Below the pieces are notes generated by a model. It was not told the DNA's origin. It saw only the letters and a list, made by a program, of their open reading frames with translations, and searched no databases. A stretch of 64,000 nt of DNA from Halarchaeum rubridurum (GTDB lineage: Archaea > Halobacteriota > Halobacteria > Halobacteriales > Halobacteriaceae), in contig NZ_BMOO01000004.1 of assembly GCF_014647115.1 (NCBI RefSeq), positions 124,001 to 188,000 of the forward strand. Direction: 5' to 3'. Shown here piece by piece: positions 15,885 through 23,560 of the stretch. Both the position numbers and the translations under genes were made by a program. Position 1 is the stretch's first letter; each line of letters opens with the position of its first letter.

Positions 15885-16523
15885 ATGGACCGCGACGCCG
15901 CGCTGGATCACGTCGAGCGTGTCCTCGATACGGTGAGCGACGGCGACCTCCCCGTGCCCGTCACGGAGTGCTGGGTCTACGGCGAGGTCGCGCTCGGGAA
16001 GGACCCGCTCACGCGTCTCGACGTCTACGTCACGAAGGACCTCCTCTTCGGTGGTGAGCCCGCCCCGGACCTCGACGCCGAGTACGGCGTGGAGGGCCTC
16101 GGCCGCACCGTCGACGCCGCGTGGGCGCGCGAACACCCCGAGTGGGTGCGCACGGACGACAGCGGCTACGTCGCCCCCGAGAAGTGCCTCGCCGCCCAAC
16201 TCCTCCCCGAGGGCGAACCCGTTCACCTGGAGGTGTGCAACACGGGCTTCGAGCGCAACGTCACCCAACGCGCCGAAGGGGCGCGAGCCGCCGGGAACTA
16301 CGAGCAGGTCATCGACCCGCGGGGCGTCTGCCTCTACGCGGAGGGGCGACGCGACGACGAGACGCTCGACAAACTCCGCGAGGGCGCGCTCGCCTTCCCG
16401 ACGCTCGAAGACGCCCTCGGGATGCTCGGCTTCGACGACGAGGAGGCCGAGACGGCCGCCGCGGCGATGCGCGCCTACGAAGCGGAACAGGAAGGGACGA
16501 CGGTGCGCGGCGACGTCGTCTGA
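15885..16523 (+). CDS. Uncharacterised haloarchaeal protein
   Basis: A 212-residue soluble acidic protein. The N-terminal part (VPVTECWVYGEVALGKDPLTRLDVYV) resembles the core strand and turn of a minimal nucleotidyltransferase fold, but the catalytic Asp pattern is not convincing. The rest is alpha/beta with a conserved-looking VCNTGFERNVTQRAEG segment. I do not recognise a function. The start at 15885 is chosen because the in-frame GTG at 15861 adds only eight atypical residues. It is convergent with the methyltransferase; the stops are two bases apart. Confidence 0.75.
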   Translation: MDRDAALDHVERVLDTVSDGDLPVPVTECWVYGEVALGKDPLTRLDVYVTKDLLFGGEPAPDLDAEYGVEGLGRTVDAAWAREHPEWVRTDDSGYVAPEKCLAAQLLPEGEPVHLEVCNTGFERNVTQRAEGARAAGNYEQVIDPRGVCLYAEGRRDDETLDKLREGALAFPTLEDALGMLGFDDEEAETAAAAMRAYEAEQEGTTVRGDVV

Positions 16524-16524
16524 G

Positions 16525-17442
16525 TCAGGACTCGGGCACGTCGACGGCGTCGCGTTCGGTATCGGTCTCGCCCGCGTCCGCGTCGCCCCCGCTCTCGCGC
16601 GGGTCGTCGCCGTCGGCCTCGTCCGCACTCTCGCCCCCGCTCTCGTCGGCCGACGCCACGCGGCCCGCGACGACGTAGAAGGGGACGACGGCGCGGCGCT
16701 CGTACTCCCCCGCGGCCATCGCGTCGACGACGGCGCGGCCCATCGCCTTCCACTCGCTCTTGAGTTCGTCGACGCCGGTCCGCGAGAGGCCGCCGCGTCG
16801 GAGCGTCGGCGCCTGCTCCTCGATACGCGTGCCCGCCGCCTTCGCCTTCGCGGCGTCGAGCGCCGGCGCGTCGTAGGGCGGTCGGACCGTCCGCTCGTGT
16901 TCGTACCGGCGGCTCTCGACGTCCGAGAGGCCGACCTCGCGGAGGAGCGCGGCCGCGCTCGACCCGAGCGTGACGTCCGTCTCGACGCCCGCGATGTAGG
17001 TGTCGCGCGCCCGCTTCGCCAGCGGGGCCTCGGCCGCGACGCTCGACTCCACGACGACCTCGGCGTTGTCCGGCTCGACGCAGGCCACGAGGTCCGCGGA
17101 GACGCGCGCGAACTCCGCGAGCGCCGCCCGGGGCTCCGGGAGGTTGATGAGGAGCGCCTGACAGACCACGAGGTCGAAGGCGTCGTCGCGGAAGGGCAGA
17201 CGCGTCGCGTCGCCCAGCGCCCGCGCGTCCGCGTCGGCCGCCCGGAGCAGGTCGGGGTCGGCGTCGAGCGCCACCACCTCGGCGTCGCTCTCCTCGCGGA
17301 GGACGCGCGTCAGCTCGCCCGTGCCACAGCCCACGTCGAGGACCCGCGTCCGCGAGTCGAGGGCGAGCGGCGCGAGCGCCGACCGGTCGGCCCACATCCC
17401 GCGACGGGTGTCCGTCAGGTAGTCGGCGGAGAACCGTCTCAC
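16525..17442 (-). CDS. Class I SAM-dependent methyltransferase
   Basis: A 305-residue protein with a Rossmann-type methyltransferase core: motif I VLDVGCGTGEL (about residues 34-44), the acidic residue after strand 2 (VVALDADPDLL), and motif III-IV (FDLVVCQALLINLPEP). A helical cap-like region follows, and a low-complexity acidic tail of about 45 residues occupies the C-terminus. The substrate is unknown. The tail is of the haloarchaeal salt-adaptation type and is unlikely to be catalytic. Confidence 0.85.
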   Translation of the reverse strand: MRRFSADYLTDTRRGMWADRSALAPLALDSRTRVLDVGCGTGELTRVLREESDAEVVALDADPDLLRAADADARALGDATRLPFRDDAFDLVVCQALLINLPEPRAALAEFARVSADLVACVEPDNAEVVVESSVAAEAPLAKRARDTYIAGVETDVTLGSSAAALLREVGLSDVESRRYEHERTVRPPYDAPALDAAKAKAAGTRIEEQAPTLRRGGLSRTGVDELKSEWKAMGRAVVDAMAAGEYERRAVVPFYVVAGRVASADESGGESADEADGDDPRESGGDADAGETDTERDAVDVPES

Positions 17443-17502
17443 TGCGAACGCGTAGGTGCGGGAGGGAGGAAACGCTTATCGCTCGCGGCTGCGCCGCTCG
17501 CC

Positions 17503-17723
17503 AGAACGTCGCGCTTCGCGTTACTCAACCCAGCGCGGCTCACGGGTCGTTCCTCCCCGCTCACCAGAACGTCGCGCTTCGCGTTACTCAGCGCGACACA
17601 GCTCACGGGTCGTCCCTCCCCGTTCGCTAGAACGTCGCGCTTCGCGTTACTCAGCGCGACACAGCTCACGGGTCGTCCCTCCCCGTTCGCTAGAACGTCG
17701 CGCTTCGCGTTACTCAGCGCGAC
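17503..17723. repeat. 63-bp tandem repeats (3 full copies plus a partial) derived from the nfo 3' end
   Basis: Copies begin at 17503, 17566, 17629 and 17692, exactly 63 bases apart. The last copy runs into the C-terminal codons and stop of the endonuclease IV gene. Copies 2 and 3 are nearly identical and copy 1 has diverged, so the array seems to have grown from the gene end outward. Each unit carries AACGTCGCGCTTCGCGTT, an imperfect hairpin. The unit has no spacers and is not a CRISPR. Confidence 0.9.
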
Positions 17724-18588
17724 GCAACTCTCGCACGTGCTCGATGTTCCACGCGTACGAGCGCCCGTCCTCCGTCGGCGTCTCCAGGGCGAGCGGGACG
17801 TCGCGGATCGCCTCGTGGTTCAGGAAGGCCTCGAAGCCCGCGTCCCCGATGTAGCCGTCGCCGATGTGGGCGTGCTCGTCCTTGTTCGTGCCACACTCGT
17901 GCTTGGAGTCGTTGAGGTGGACGTACTTGAGACGCTCCAGGCCGACGACGTCGTCGAGTTCGGCGAGGGTGTCCGCGACGCCCTCGGGCGTGGAGAGGTC
18001 GTAGCCCGCGGCGAAGGCGTGGGCGGTATCGAGGCAGATGTCGAGGTGGGTGTCGGCGAGGTCGAGGACGGTGGCGAGGTGCTCGAAGTCGCCGCCGAGT
18101 TTCGTACCGCTGCCCGCGTCGCTCTCGATGAGGATGGTGACGTCGTCGGGGACGTCGAGGGAGTCGATGACGCCGGCGGCGTTTTCGAGGCCCTGCTCGA
18201 CGCCCGCGCCGGTGTGCGCGCCGAGGTGGACGTTCACGTAGGGGATGTCGAGCTCGTGGGCGGCATCGACCTCCTCTTGCATCGCCGTCCGGGACTTCTC
18301 GCGGAGGTCCTCCTTGGGCGTACAGAGGTTGACGAGGTAGGAGGTGTGGATGACCCACGGGCCGACGTCGTGTTCGGCGCTGGCGTCGCGGAACGCCGCG
18401 GCCTCCTCGTCGTCGACGTCCGGCGACTGCCAGACCTGCGGGGAGTGCGTGAAGATTTGCCCGCAGTTGCCCCCGACGTTCCGCTGTCGCCAGACGGCGT
18501 TCTCGATGCCGTCGCCCGGCGGGGATTCGGGGTCGCCCGAGGTCTTCGAGCCCGCGATGGAGACGTGCGCGCCGACGTTGAGGGACAT
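17710..18588 (-). CDS. nfo: Deoxyribonuclease IV (AP endonuclease, Nfo family)
   Basis: A 292-residue TIM-barrel AP endonuclease that cuts 5' of abasic sites in base excision repair. It has the N-terminal [10 protein letters not shown] strand and the metal ligands in [40 protein letters not shown] and [12 protein letters not shown], which match the tri-zinc site. The ATG at 18588 gives the standard N-terminus; longer reading frames upstream run into the peroxiredoxin promoter. Its last eight codons overlap the fourth copy of a 63-bp tandem repeat. Confidence 0.93.
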   Translation of the reverse strand: MSLNVGAHVSIAGSKTSGDPESPPGDGIENAVWRQRNVGGNCGQIFTHSPQVWQSPDVDDEEAAAFRDASAEHDVGPWVIHTSYLVNLCTPKEDLREKSRTAMQEEVDAAHELDIPYVNVHLGAHTGAGVEQGLENAAGVIDSLDVPDDVTILIESDAGSGTKLGGDFEHLATVLDLADTHLDICLDTAHAFAAGYDLSTPEGVADTLAELDDVVGLERLKYVHLNDSKHECGTNKDEHAHIGDGYIGDAGFEAFLNHEAIRDVPLALETPTEDGRSYAWNIEHVRELRRAE

Positions 18589-18679
18589 GCTCGGGGGGAG
18601 GGTGGCGGCGAGCAAAGGGGCTTCGGAGTCCGTCGCGCGGGCGGAACGCACTTCGGTCCCGCAACCCTGTGTGGCGACT

Positions 18680-19213
18680 ATGAGCGAACCGCTCGCCGTG
18701 GGGGACGTCGCCCCGGACGTGACCGCCCCGCTCGTCCGCCCGGACGGGCGCACGGCGGACGTCGCGCTCTCGGCGTTGACGGACGAGCGGCCGACGCTCC
18801 TCGCCTTCTACACGAACGACTTCAGCCCGGACTGCATGGCGGAGTGGTGTTCGTTCCGCGACTACGGCTGGTTCGCCCACGACGAGCGCGTGCAGGTCGT
18901 CGGCGTCTCGCGCTCGCACGCCGCGACCCACAAGCGGTTCATCGACTACCTCGACCTCGACTTCCCCCTCTACGCCGACCGCGACCTCGCGCTCGCGCGG
19001 GCGTTCGGCGTCGACTACCGGACGTTCGGGCTCTTCCGACGCTCGAAGCGCTCCGTCTTCTTCCTCGATACGGACCGGACGATTCGCTACCGGTGGGTCG
19101 GCGACCACCCGCTCGACCCGACGCGCGACCAACCGCCCCTGGAGGAGATACGGGCAGCCGTGGAGGACACCCTCGACGAGGACGCGGGCCCGGAGACCTT
19201 CGGATTCGAGTGA
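18680..19213 (+). CDS. Peroxiredoxin (PrxQ/Bcp-like)
   Basis: A 177-residue thioredoxin-fold peroxidase that would reduce peroxides. The active-site region reads [16 protein letters not shown], with peroxidatic Cys and a second Cys five residues on, the C-x4-C spacing of PrxQ/Bcp. The downstream [23 protein letters not shown] and ALARAFGV segments are typical. It is divergent from nfo, so DNA repair and peroxide defence may share control. An iron-box-like palindrome lies just after its stop. Confidence 0.88.
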   Translation: MSEPLAVGDVAPDVTAPLVRPDGRTADVALSALTDERPTLLAFYTNDFSPDCMAEWCSFRDYGWFAHDERVQVVGVSRSHAATHKRFIDYLDLDFPLYADRDLALARAFGVDYRTFGLFRRSKRSVFFLDTDRTIRYRWVGDHPLDPTRDQPPLEEIRAAVEDTLDEDAGPETFGFE

Positions 19214-19234
19214 GGGGCGAAACGCTTTTGATGA

Positions 19235-19250
19235 TTTAGGTAGACCTAAA
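19235..19250. promoter_or_regulatory. Orphan iron-box-like palindrome TTTAGGnnnnCCTAAA
   Basis: TTTAGG TAGA CCTAAA is perfectly symmetric and matches the pattern at 20270 and (one mismatch) 21246. It resembles the DtxR-type (Idr/SirR) metal-regulator sites of haloarchaea. It lies between two convergent genes, so it has no obvious target. A promoter-like CGAAACGCTTTT precedes it and an ATG follows at 19257. Confidence 0.6.
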
Positions 19251-19329
19251 GGACGGATGCGGTGCGGCCGCGCGGTCACTGTTCAGACTCATACCGACCG
19301 CGGGGCTCCCCGTCCCATAGCACTCCTGC

Positions 19330-19650
19330 TCAGTAGAGTTCGCCGCCGAGTGGCACCGCTTCGTCGGGGCCGACGAGCATCGGGTGGCCGTCGTCGTCCG
19401 GGACGCCGAGCGTGAGCGCGTCGGACTCGAAGCCCGCGATGTTCACGGTCCCCAGATCGACGGCGCAGAGCACCTGTCGGCCGACGACGTCCTCGGGGTC
19501 GTGGTTGTAGCCGAGTTGCGCGGCGGAGTGGCGTGTCTCGTCGCCGAGGTCTATCTCCAGTTTGAAGAGCTCGGGCTTGCGGGCCTCCTCGAAGCGTTCT
19601 GCGGCGCGAATCTCGCCGACGCGGACCGTCGTGTCGAGCGGGCTGCTCAT
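19330..19650 (-). CDS. CsaA/MetRS-C-like tRNA-binding domain protein
   Basis: A 106-residue OB-fold protein. It begins MSSPLDTTVRVGEIRAAERF, continues with KPELFKLEIDLG and ends with the LVGPDEAVPLGGELY tail, all characteristic of CsaA and the C-terminal domain of methionyl-tRNA synthetase. Such stand-alone domains bind tRNA or act as chaperone-like factors. The ATG at 19650 is preferred to one 30 bases upstream because the conserved domain starts at once. It is convergent with the peroxiredoxin gene. Confidence 0.85.
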   Translation of the reverse strand: MSSPLDTTVRVGEIRAAERFEEARKPELFKLEIDLGDETRHSAAQLGYNHDPEDVVGRQVLCAVDLGTVNIAGFESDALTLGVPDDDGHPMLVGPDEAVPLGGELY

Positions 19651-19738
19651 ACGTCGTGGCGCGGGCGGGCGAGGCTTCAAGCTTCGCCTCGCGGCCGGGT
19701 TCCGAACGAGGCTTGTGGGTCGAGACGCACGGACGCGT

Positions 19739-20161
19739 ATGGCCTTCGAGTCGCTGCCGGCGCGCCCGCTTTCGCACGACGAGGTGATGGCGCTCTCGGC
19801 ATCCGGTCGGTTCGCCGACGTCCGCCCCGTGAACGCCTTCCACTACCCGGAGCGCGAGACGCAACTCATCACCGCAATCGTCTTCGTCACGGAGAGCGGC
19901 CTGCGCGCCGTCGACTACGACCCCGCGGCACGGGAGTGGCGCGTCGTCCGCGAGGAGCCCCTCGACGGACCCGAGGACATCACGGACGTCCCGGACGCGC
20001 TCTTGGGAGACGTGCAGGCGGAGATCGAACAGCGCGTCAGCGAACTGGAGGACGCGGGCGTCGTCGGCGCGACCGCGGCGCGCGACGACACGACGGAGGT
20101 CCGGGACGCCACCAGCCTCGGGAGCGTCCTCTACGACCAGTACACGGACGACGACGCGTAA
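19739..20161 (+). CDS. Uncharacterised haloarchaeal protein
   Basis: A 140-residue acidic soluble protein starting MAFESLPARPLSHDEVM. It has one central beta-rich part (LITAIVFVTESGLRAVDYD, then REWRVVREE) and a helical C-terminal half with an alternating Glu/Val pattern. No family recognised and no catalytic motif visible. It is divergent from the CsaA-like gene and followed by the HTH regulator after 140 bases. Confidence 0.65.
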   Translation: MAFESLPARPLSHDEVMALSASGRFADVRPVNAFHYPERETQLITAIVFVTESGLRAVDYDPAAREWRVVREEPLDGPEDITDVPDALLGDVQAEIEQRVSELEDAGVVGATAARDDTTEVRDATSLGSVLYDQYTDDDA

Positions 20162-20269
20162 ACGCGACACGGGGGAGACGCGCAAGCGGGTACGACTCGG
20201 CGTGCGCGTTCGTCCGCGGGGACCGGGAGCCGCGCCACCCCGCCGCGATGGCGGACCGATGGAAACTGG

Positions 20270-20285
20270 TTTAGGCCGTCCTAAA
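20270..20285. promoter_or_regulatory. Iron-box-like palindrome upstream of HTH regulator
   Basis: TTTAGG CCGT CCTAAA, perfectly symmetric, 18 bases before the ATG at 20304. Same pattern as at 19235 and 21246. It suggests that a DtxR-type metal regulator controls the HTH gene. Confidence 0.65.
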
Positions 20286-20303
20286 ATACGTGTCAGCAGG
20301 GAG

Positions 20304-21140
20304 ATGAAGACGAAGAACACGGACGGGACGCGGACCGACGCCGTCGAGACGGTGGCCTTCCTCGCGCGCTCGGAGCACCGCGTTCACGTCCTCGAACTGC
20401 TCGCGGACGGGACGCGAACGCGCGAGACGCTGCTGACGGCGACGGGCGTCGCGCGGGTGACGCTGAGCCGTATCCTCGGCGACCTCGAAGAGCGCGGCTG
20501 GATCGAGAAGGACGGCAACGAGTACGCCCTGACGGAGTACGGCGGGCTCGTGTACGACGACCTCGCGCGGCTGTTGGGGACGGTGTCGCTCGGCGAGTCG
20601 TACCCGGACATCGTCGGGCACCTCCCCACGGAGTGGTTCGGTTTCGACGCGCGCCACCTCGCCGAGGGGTCGCTCGTCGCCGACGAACACGCGGATCCGC
20701 TCGCGGCGGCGCGAACCGTGGCGAACGCCGTCCGCGGCGCGGACACGGTCCGGGCGCTCGTCGGGTCGTTCGTCAGCCTCCCCCTGTACGCGTACGCGGA
20801 GGCGATGCGGACCGGGGACGAACCGGACGCGGAGATCGTCTTCGGCGGCGGCACCGAGTCCGTCGTCCGCGACGACGACGGGATCGCGGACTGCGTCCGC
20901 GCAATCGAGGCGAACGCGGGGACGCACGTCTACTACAGCGTCGAGGAACCGTTCCCCTGCAACGTCGACCTCGTCGACGACGAGACCGTCTATCTCTCAC
21001 TCCCCCGCGAGCGCGGCGGCGGCTTCGACGTCATCGAGTGCGACCACCCGGCCGTCCGCGAGTGGGCGCGCGAGCGCTTCGAGCGGACGCGGACGCGCGC
21101 CGCCCCGTACGCCGCCCAGCCGACCGCGGTCGGCGACTGA
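20304..21140 (+). CDS. Winged-helix transcriptional regulator (FilR1/MarR-like)
   Basis: A 278-residue regulator. An N-terminal winged helix at about residues 10-80 (EHRVHVLELLADGTRTRETLL, TGVARVTLSRILGDLEERGWI) is followed by a larger C-terminal alpha/beta domain like the middle domain of FilR1-type archaeal regulators. Its start carries a TTTAGGnnnnCCTAAA palindrome and it lies directly upstream of the iron-type ABC genes, so a role in metal homeostasis is likely (inference). A second-layer regulator under an Idr/SirR-like factor would fit this arrangement. Confidence 0.82.
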   Translation: MKTKNTDGTRTDAVETVAFLARSEHRVHVLELLADGTRTRETLLTATGVARVTLSRILGDLEERGWIEKDGNEYALTEYGGLVYDDLARLLGTVSLGESYPDIVGHLPTEWFGFDARHLAEGSLVADEHADPLAAARTVANAVRGADTVRALVGSFVSLPLYAYAEAMRTGDEPDAEIVFGGGTESVVRDDDGIADCVRAIEANAGTHVYYSVEEPFPCNVDLVDDETVYLSLPRERGGGFDVIECDHPAVREWARERFERTRTRAAPYAAQPTAVGD

Positions 21141-21245
21141 GACGCGCGGGGGCGGGCCGAGTGAGGGGGGGAGTACCGACGGGCTTCACACCGTGTTACG
21201 CGTATCGCGGCGTGTTACACCGAACGCCGGGAGGCACTAAGTCGT

Positions 21246-21261
21246 TTTAGGCGAACCAAAA
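21246..21261. promoter_or_regulatory. Iron-box-like site before ABC transporter genes
   Basis: TTTAGG CGAA CCAAAA, one mismatch from the TTTAGGnnnnCCTAAA pattern, ending four bases before the ATG at 21266. The position over the start favours metal-dependent repression of the transporter. Confidence 0.55.
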
Positions 21262-21265
21262 GGAC

Positions 21266-22438
21266 ATGGTACGAAGACGGCGCGTGCTCGCGAGCGGTGC
21301 GAGCCTCGTCGCGGCCGGCCTCGCCGGCTGCAGCGGCGGTAGTGGCGACGAAACGACCACGAGCGAGGCGACGAGCACAGATGCGGGGACGGAGTCGTCG
21401 GACGGAACGACGCCGTACACGGTCCACATCGAACCGAACGACCCCTACACGTTCGAGGAAGTCCCCGAGACGTACGGCGTCGTCTCCGGGCCGCTGCTCG
21501 ACGTCGGGATGGCGCTCGGCATTCACCCGAGCGCGACGACCGGCCTCGAACGCGCGCCCCTGAAGTTCTACGACCTCCTCGGCCTCGACTTCGACGAGAG
21601 CGAGGTCACCAAGCTCGCCAGCGGTGCCGAATCCGGCTACGACAAGGAGAACTTCTACGCGGCGAACGCGGACGTCTGGCTCATCCCCAAGAGCACGCTC
21701 GCGCGCTTCACGAGCTGGGACGACGCCGACTACGAGGAGATCGAGTCGCAGACCGGCCCCTTCCTCGGGACGCCGCTGCGGTTCGCGCCGACCGCCGCCG
21801 TCTCCGAGTCGCCGAACCCGTACACGCTCTACGAGGCCTTCGAGAAGTACGCCACGGTCTTCCAGCGCCACCGGCAGTTCGAGGCCTGGCAGTCGATGCA
21901 CGACGACCTGATGCGCACCATCGAGGAGGGCCTCCCGCCGGAGGACGAGCGCCCGACGATTGCCGCCATCTGGCGCGGCGTCAGCCCCGATTCGGGACAG
22001 TTCCGCATCGCCCCCCTCCACCGCCTCGGGAACAACACGAAGTCCTACTACCGCCTCGGGATGCGGGACGCCTTCGAGGGCCACTACCCGGACGGCCCCA
22101 TCGGCTACGAGGAGCTCCTCGACGTCGACCCGGACTACATCGGTGCCGTCGGGATGCTCACCTCCGCGACCCACGAGGAGTTCGTGAACACCGTCGTCGA
22201 GCCCTTCGAGAACAACGAGAACGGCCAGCAGCTCAGCGCCGTCCGGAACGGGAACGTCGTCCGGAGCGCCGGTCAGTACATGGGCCCCATCGTCGATATG
22301 TTCTCGACGGAAGCCGTCGCCAAGCAGGTCTATCCCGACACGTTCGGCGAGTGGCCGGGTCCCGTCGGCGACCTCGCCGAGGACGAGCGGCTCTTCGACC
22401 GCCAGCGCCTCCTCGACGTCGTCCACCGCGAGTTCTGA
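21266..22438 (+). CDS. Iron-siderophore-type ABC transporter substrate-binding lipoprotein
   Basis: A 390-residue extracellular binding protein. The N-terminus has twin-type Arg residues (VRRRRVLASG) and a lipobox (GLAGCSGG) with lipidation at Cys near residue 22, then a Thr/Ser/Glu-rich linker. The mature part follows the class III (helical backbone) periplasmic-binding layout: an ANADVWLIP segment near residues 130-140 and AAVSESPNPYTLYEAFEKY near 175-195. This family binds ferric siderophores, heme or cobalamin; the iron-box-like operator favours iron. It is seven bases from the FecCD permease gene. Confidence 0.87.
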   Translation: MVRRRRVLASGASLVAAGLAGCSGGSGDETTTSEATSTDAGTESSDGTTPYTVHIEPNDPYTFEEVPETYGVVSGPLLDVGMALGIHPSATTGLERAPLKFYDLLGLDFDESEVTKLASGAESGYDKENFYAANADVWLIPKSTLARFTSWDDADYEEIESQTGPFLGTPLRFAPTAAVSESPNPYTLYEAFEKYATVFQRHRQFEAWQSMHDDLMRTIEEGLPPEDERPTIAAIWRGVSPDSGQFRIAPLHRLGNNTKSYYRLGMRDAFEGHYPDGPIGYEELLDVDPDYIGAVGMLTSATHEEFVNTVVEPFENNENGQQLSAVRNGNVVRSAGQYMGPIVDMFSTEAVAKQVYPDTFGEWPGPVGDLAEDERLFDRQRLLDVVHREF

Positions 22439-22444
22439 CGCTCG

Positions 22445-23557
22445 ATGGGCAAGGTTTCTGACGCGCTCGCCGAGCGGCGCGCGGCGTGGGACGAGTGGTA
22501 CGCGAACTCGAAGCTGGCCGCGGTCGCGCTCGGAAGCCTCGCCGTCCTCCTCGGCGCGACGCTCCTCCAGGTGAGCTTCGGGGCGTATCCGCTCACGCTC
22601 GCCGAGGCGTGGCACACGGTCTTCGACCCTGAGGTCCTGTTCAGCACGGCGGCGTGGCACGCCTTCCTGCTCGGCGGCGGCCTCCCGGAGTGGTTCACCC
22701 GCCAGCAGCTCATCGTCTGGAACATCCGCCTCCCGCGTATCCTCGTCGGGATTCTGGTGGGCGCGAACCTCGCGGTCTCGGGCGCCATCTTCCAGATCGT
22801 CACGCGCAACGAACTCGCCAGCCCGTACGTCCTCGGAATCAGCGACGGCGCGGGCCTCGTCGTCCTCGTCACGCTGACGTTCGTGTCGAGTCTGCTCCCC
22901 GTGATGCCGGTGCTGGCCGCCCTCGGCGGCGCGATAGCGTTCCTCATCGTCTACGCCATCGCGTGGAAGAACGGCACCAGTCCCGTCAGGCTCGTCCTGG
23001 CGGGCGTCGTCGTCGGAACGGTGTTCGGCTCCGTCCAGCGCGCGCTGTTCTTCTTCATCGACGACCTCAGCGTCGTCATGTCCGCCCAAGCGTGGTTGTC
23101 GGGCTCCCTGCTTGGCACCGACTGGGGACAGGTGCGCCTCGCGCTCCCGTTTACGGTCCTCGCGCTCGCGCTCGCGCTGGCCGTGACGCGTCACCTGGAC
23201 GTCCTGTTGCTCGGCGAGGAGACCGCACGGTCGCTCGGGATGCCGGTCGAAAAGATGCGCTTCGCGGTGGCGGGCATCGCCATCCTCTCGACGGCCGCCG
23301 CCATCGCCGTCGCCGGGTTGGTGGGGTTCGTCGGCCTCATCGTCCCGCACATGGTGCGCAACATCGTCGGGAGCGACTCGCAGCGCCTCCTCCTCGGGTG
23401 TCTGTTCCTCGGGCCGGCGCTCCTCGTCGGCGCGGACGTCGGCGCGCGCCTCGCGCTCAGCCCGGTCCAACTCCCCGTCGGCATCATCACGGGCCTCGTC
23501 GGCGGCCCCTACTTCCTCTACCTCATGCGGAAAAAGAAGGACCTCGGCTCCGTCTGA
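22445..23557 (+). CDS. FecCD-family ABC transporter permease
   Basis: A 370-residue polytopic protein of the BtuC/FecCD family, which forms the membrane channel for siderophore, heme or cobalamin uptake. The signature regions are WNIRLPRILVGILVGANLAVSGAIFQ, NELASPYVLGISDGAGL, and GLVGFVGLIVPHMVRNIVGSD, the loop that contacts the ATPase. Nine to ten transmembrane segments are expected. The start codon is six bases beyond the stop of the binding protein. No ATP-binding subunit follows (the next gene is on the other strand), so the importer depends on an ATPase encoded elsewhere. Confidence 0.93.
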   Translation: MGKVSDALAERRAAWDEWYANSKLAAVALGSLAVLLGATLLQVSFGAYPLTLAEAWHTVFDPEVLFSTAAWHAFLLGGGLPEWFTRQQLIVWNIRLPRILVGILVGANLAVSGAIFQIVTRNELASPYVLGISDGAGLVVLVTLTFVSSLLPVMPVLAALGGAIAFLIVYAIAWKNGTSPVRLVLAGVVVGTVFGSVQRALFFFIDDLSVVMSAQAWLSGSLLGTDWGQVRLALPFTVLALALALAVTRHLDVLLLGEETARSLGMPVEKMRFAVAGIAILSTAAAIAVAGLVGFVGLIVPHMVRNIVGSDSQRLLLGCLFLGPALLVGADVGARLALSPVQLPVGIITGLVGGPYFLYLMRKKKDLGSV

Positions 23558-23560
23558 CGT

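Noticed and set aside
17503-17723. CRISPR array
   Set aside because: Repeats are contiguous 63-base units with no unique spacers and overlap the end of nfo.
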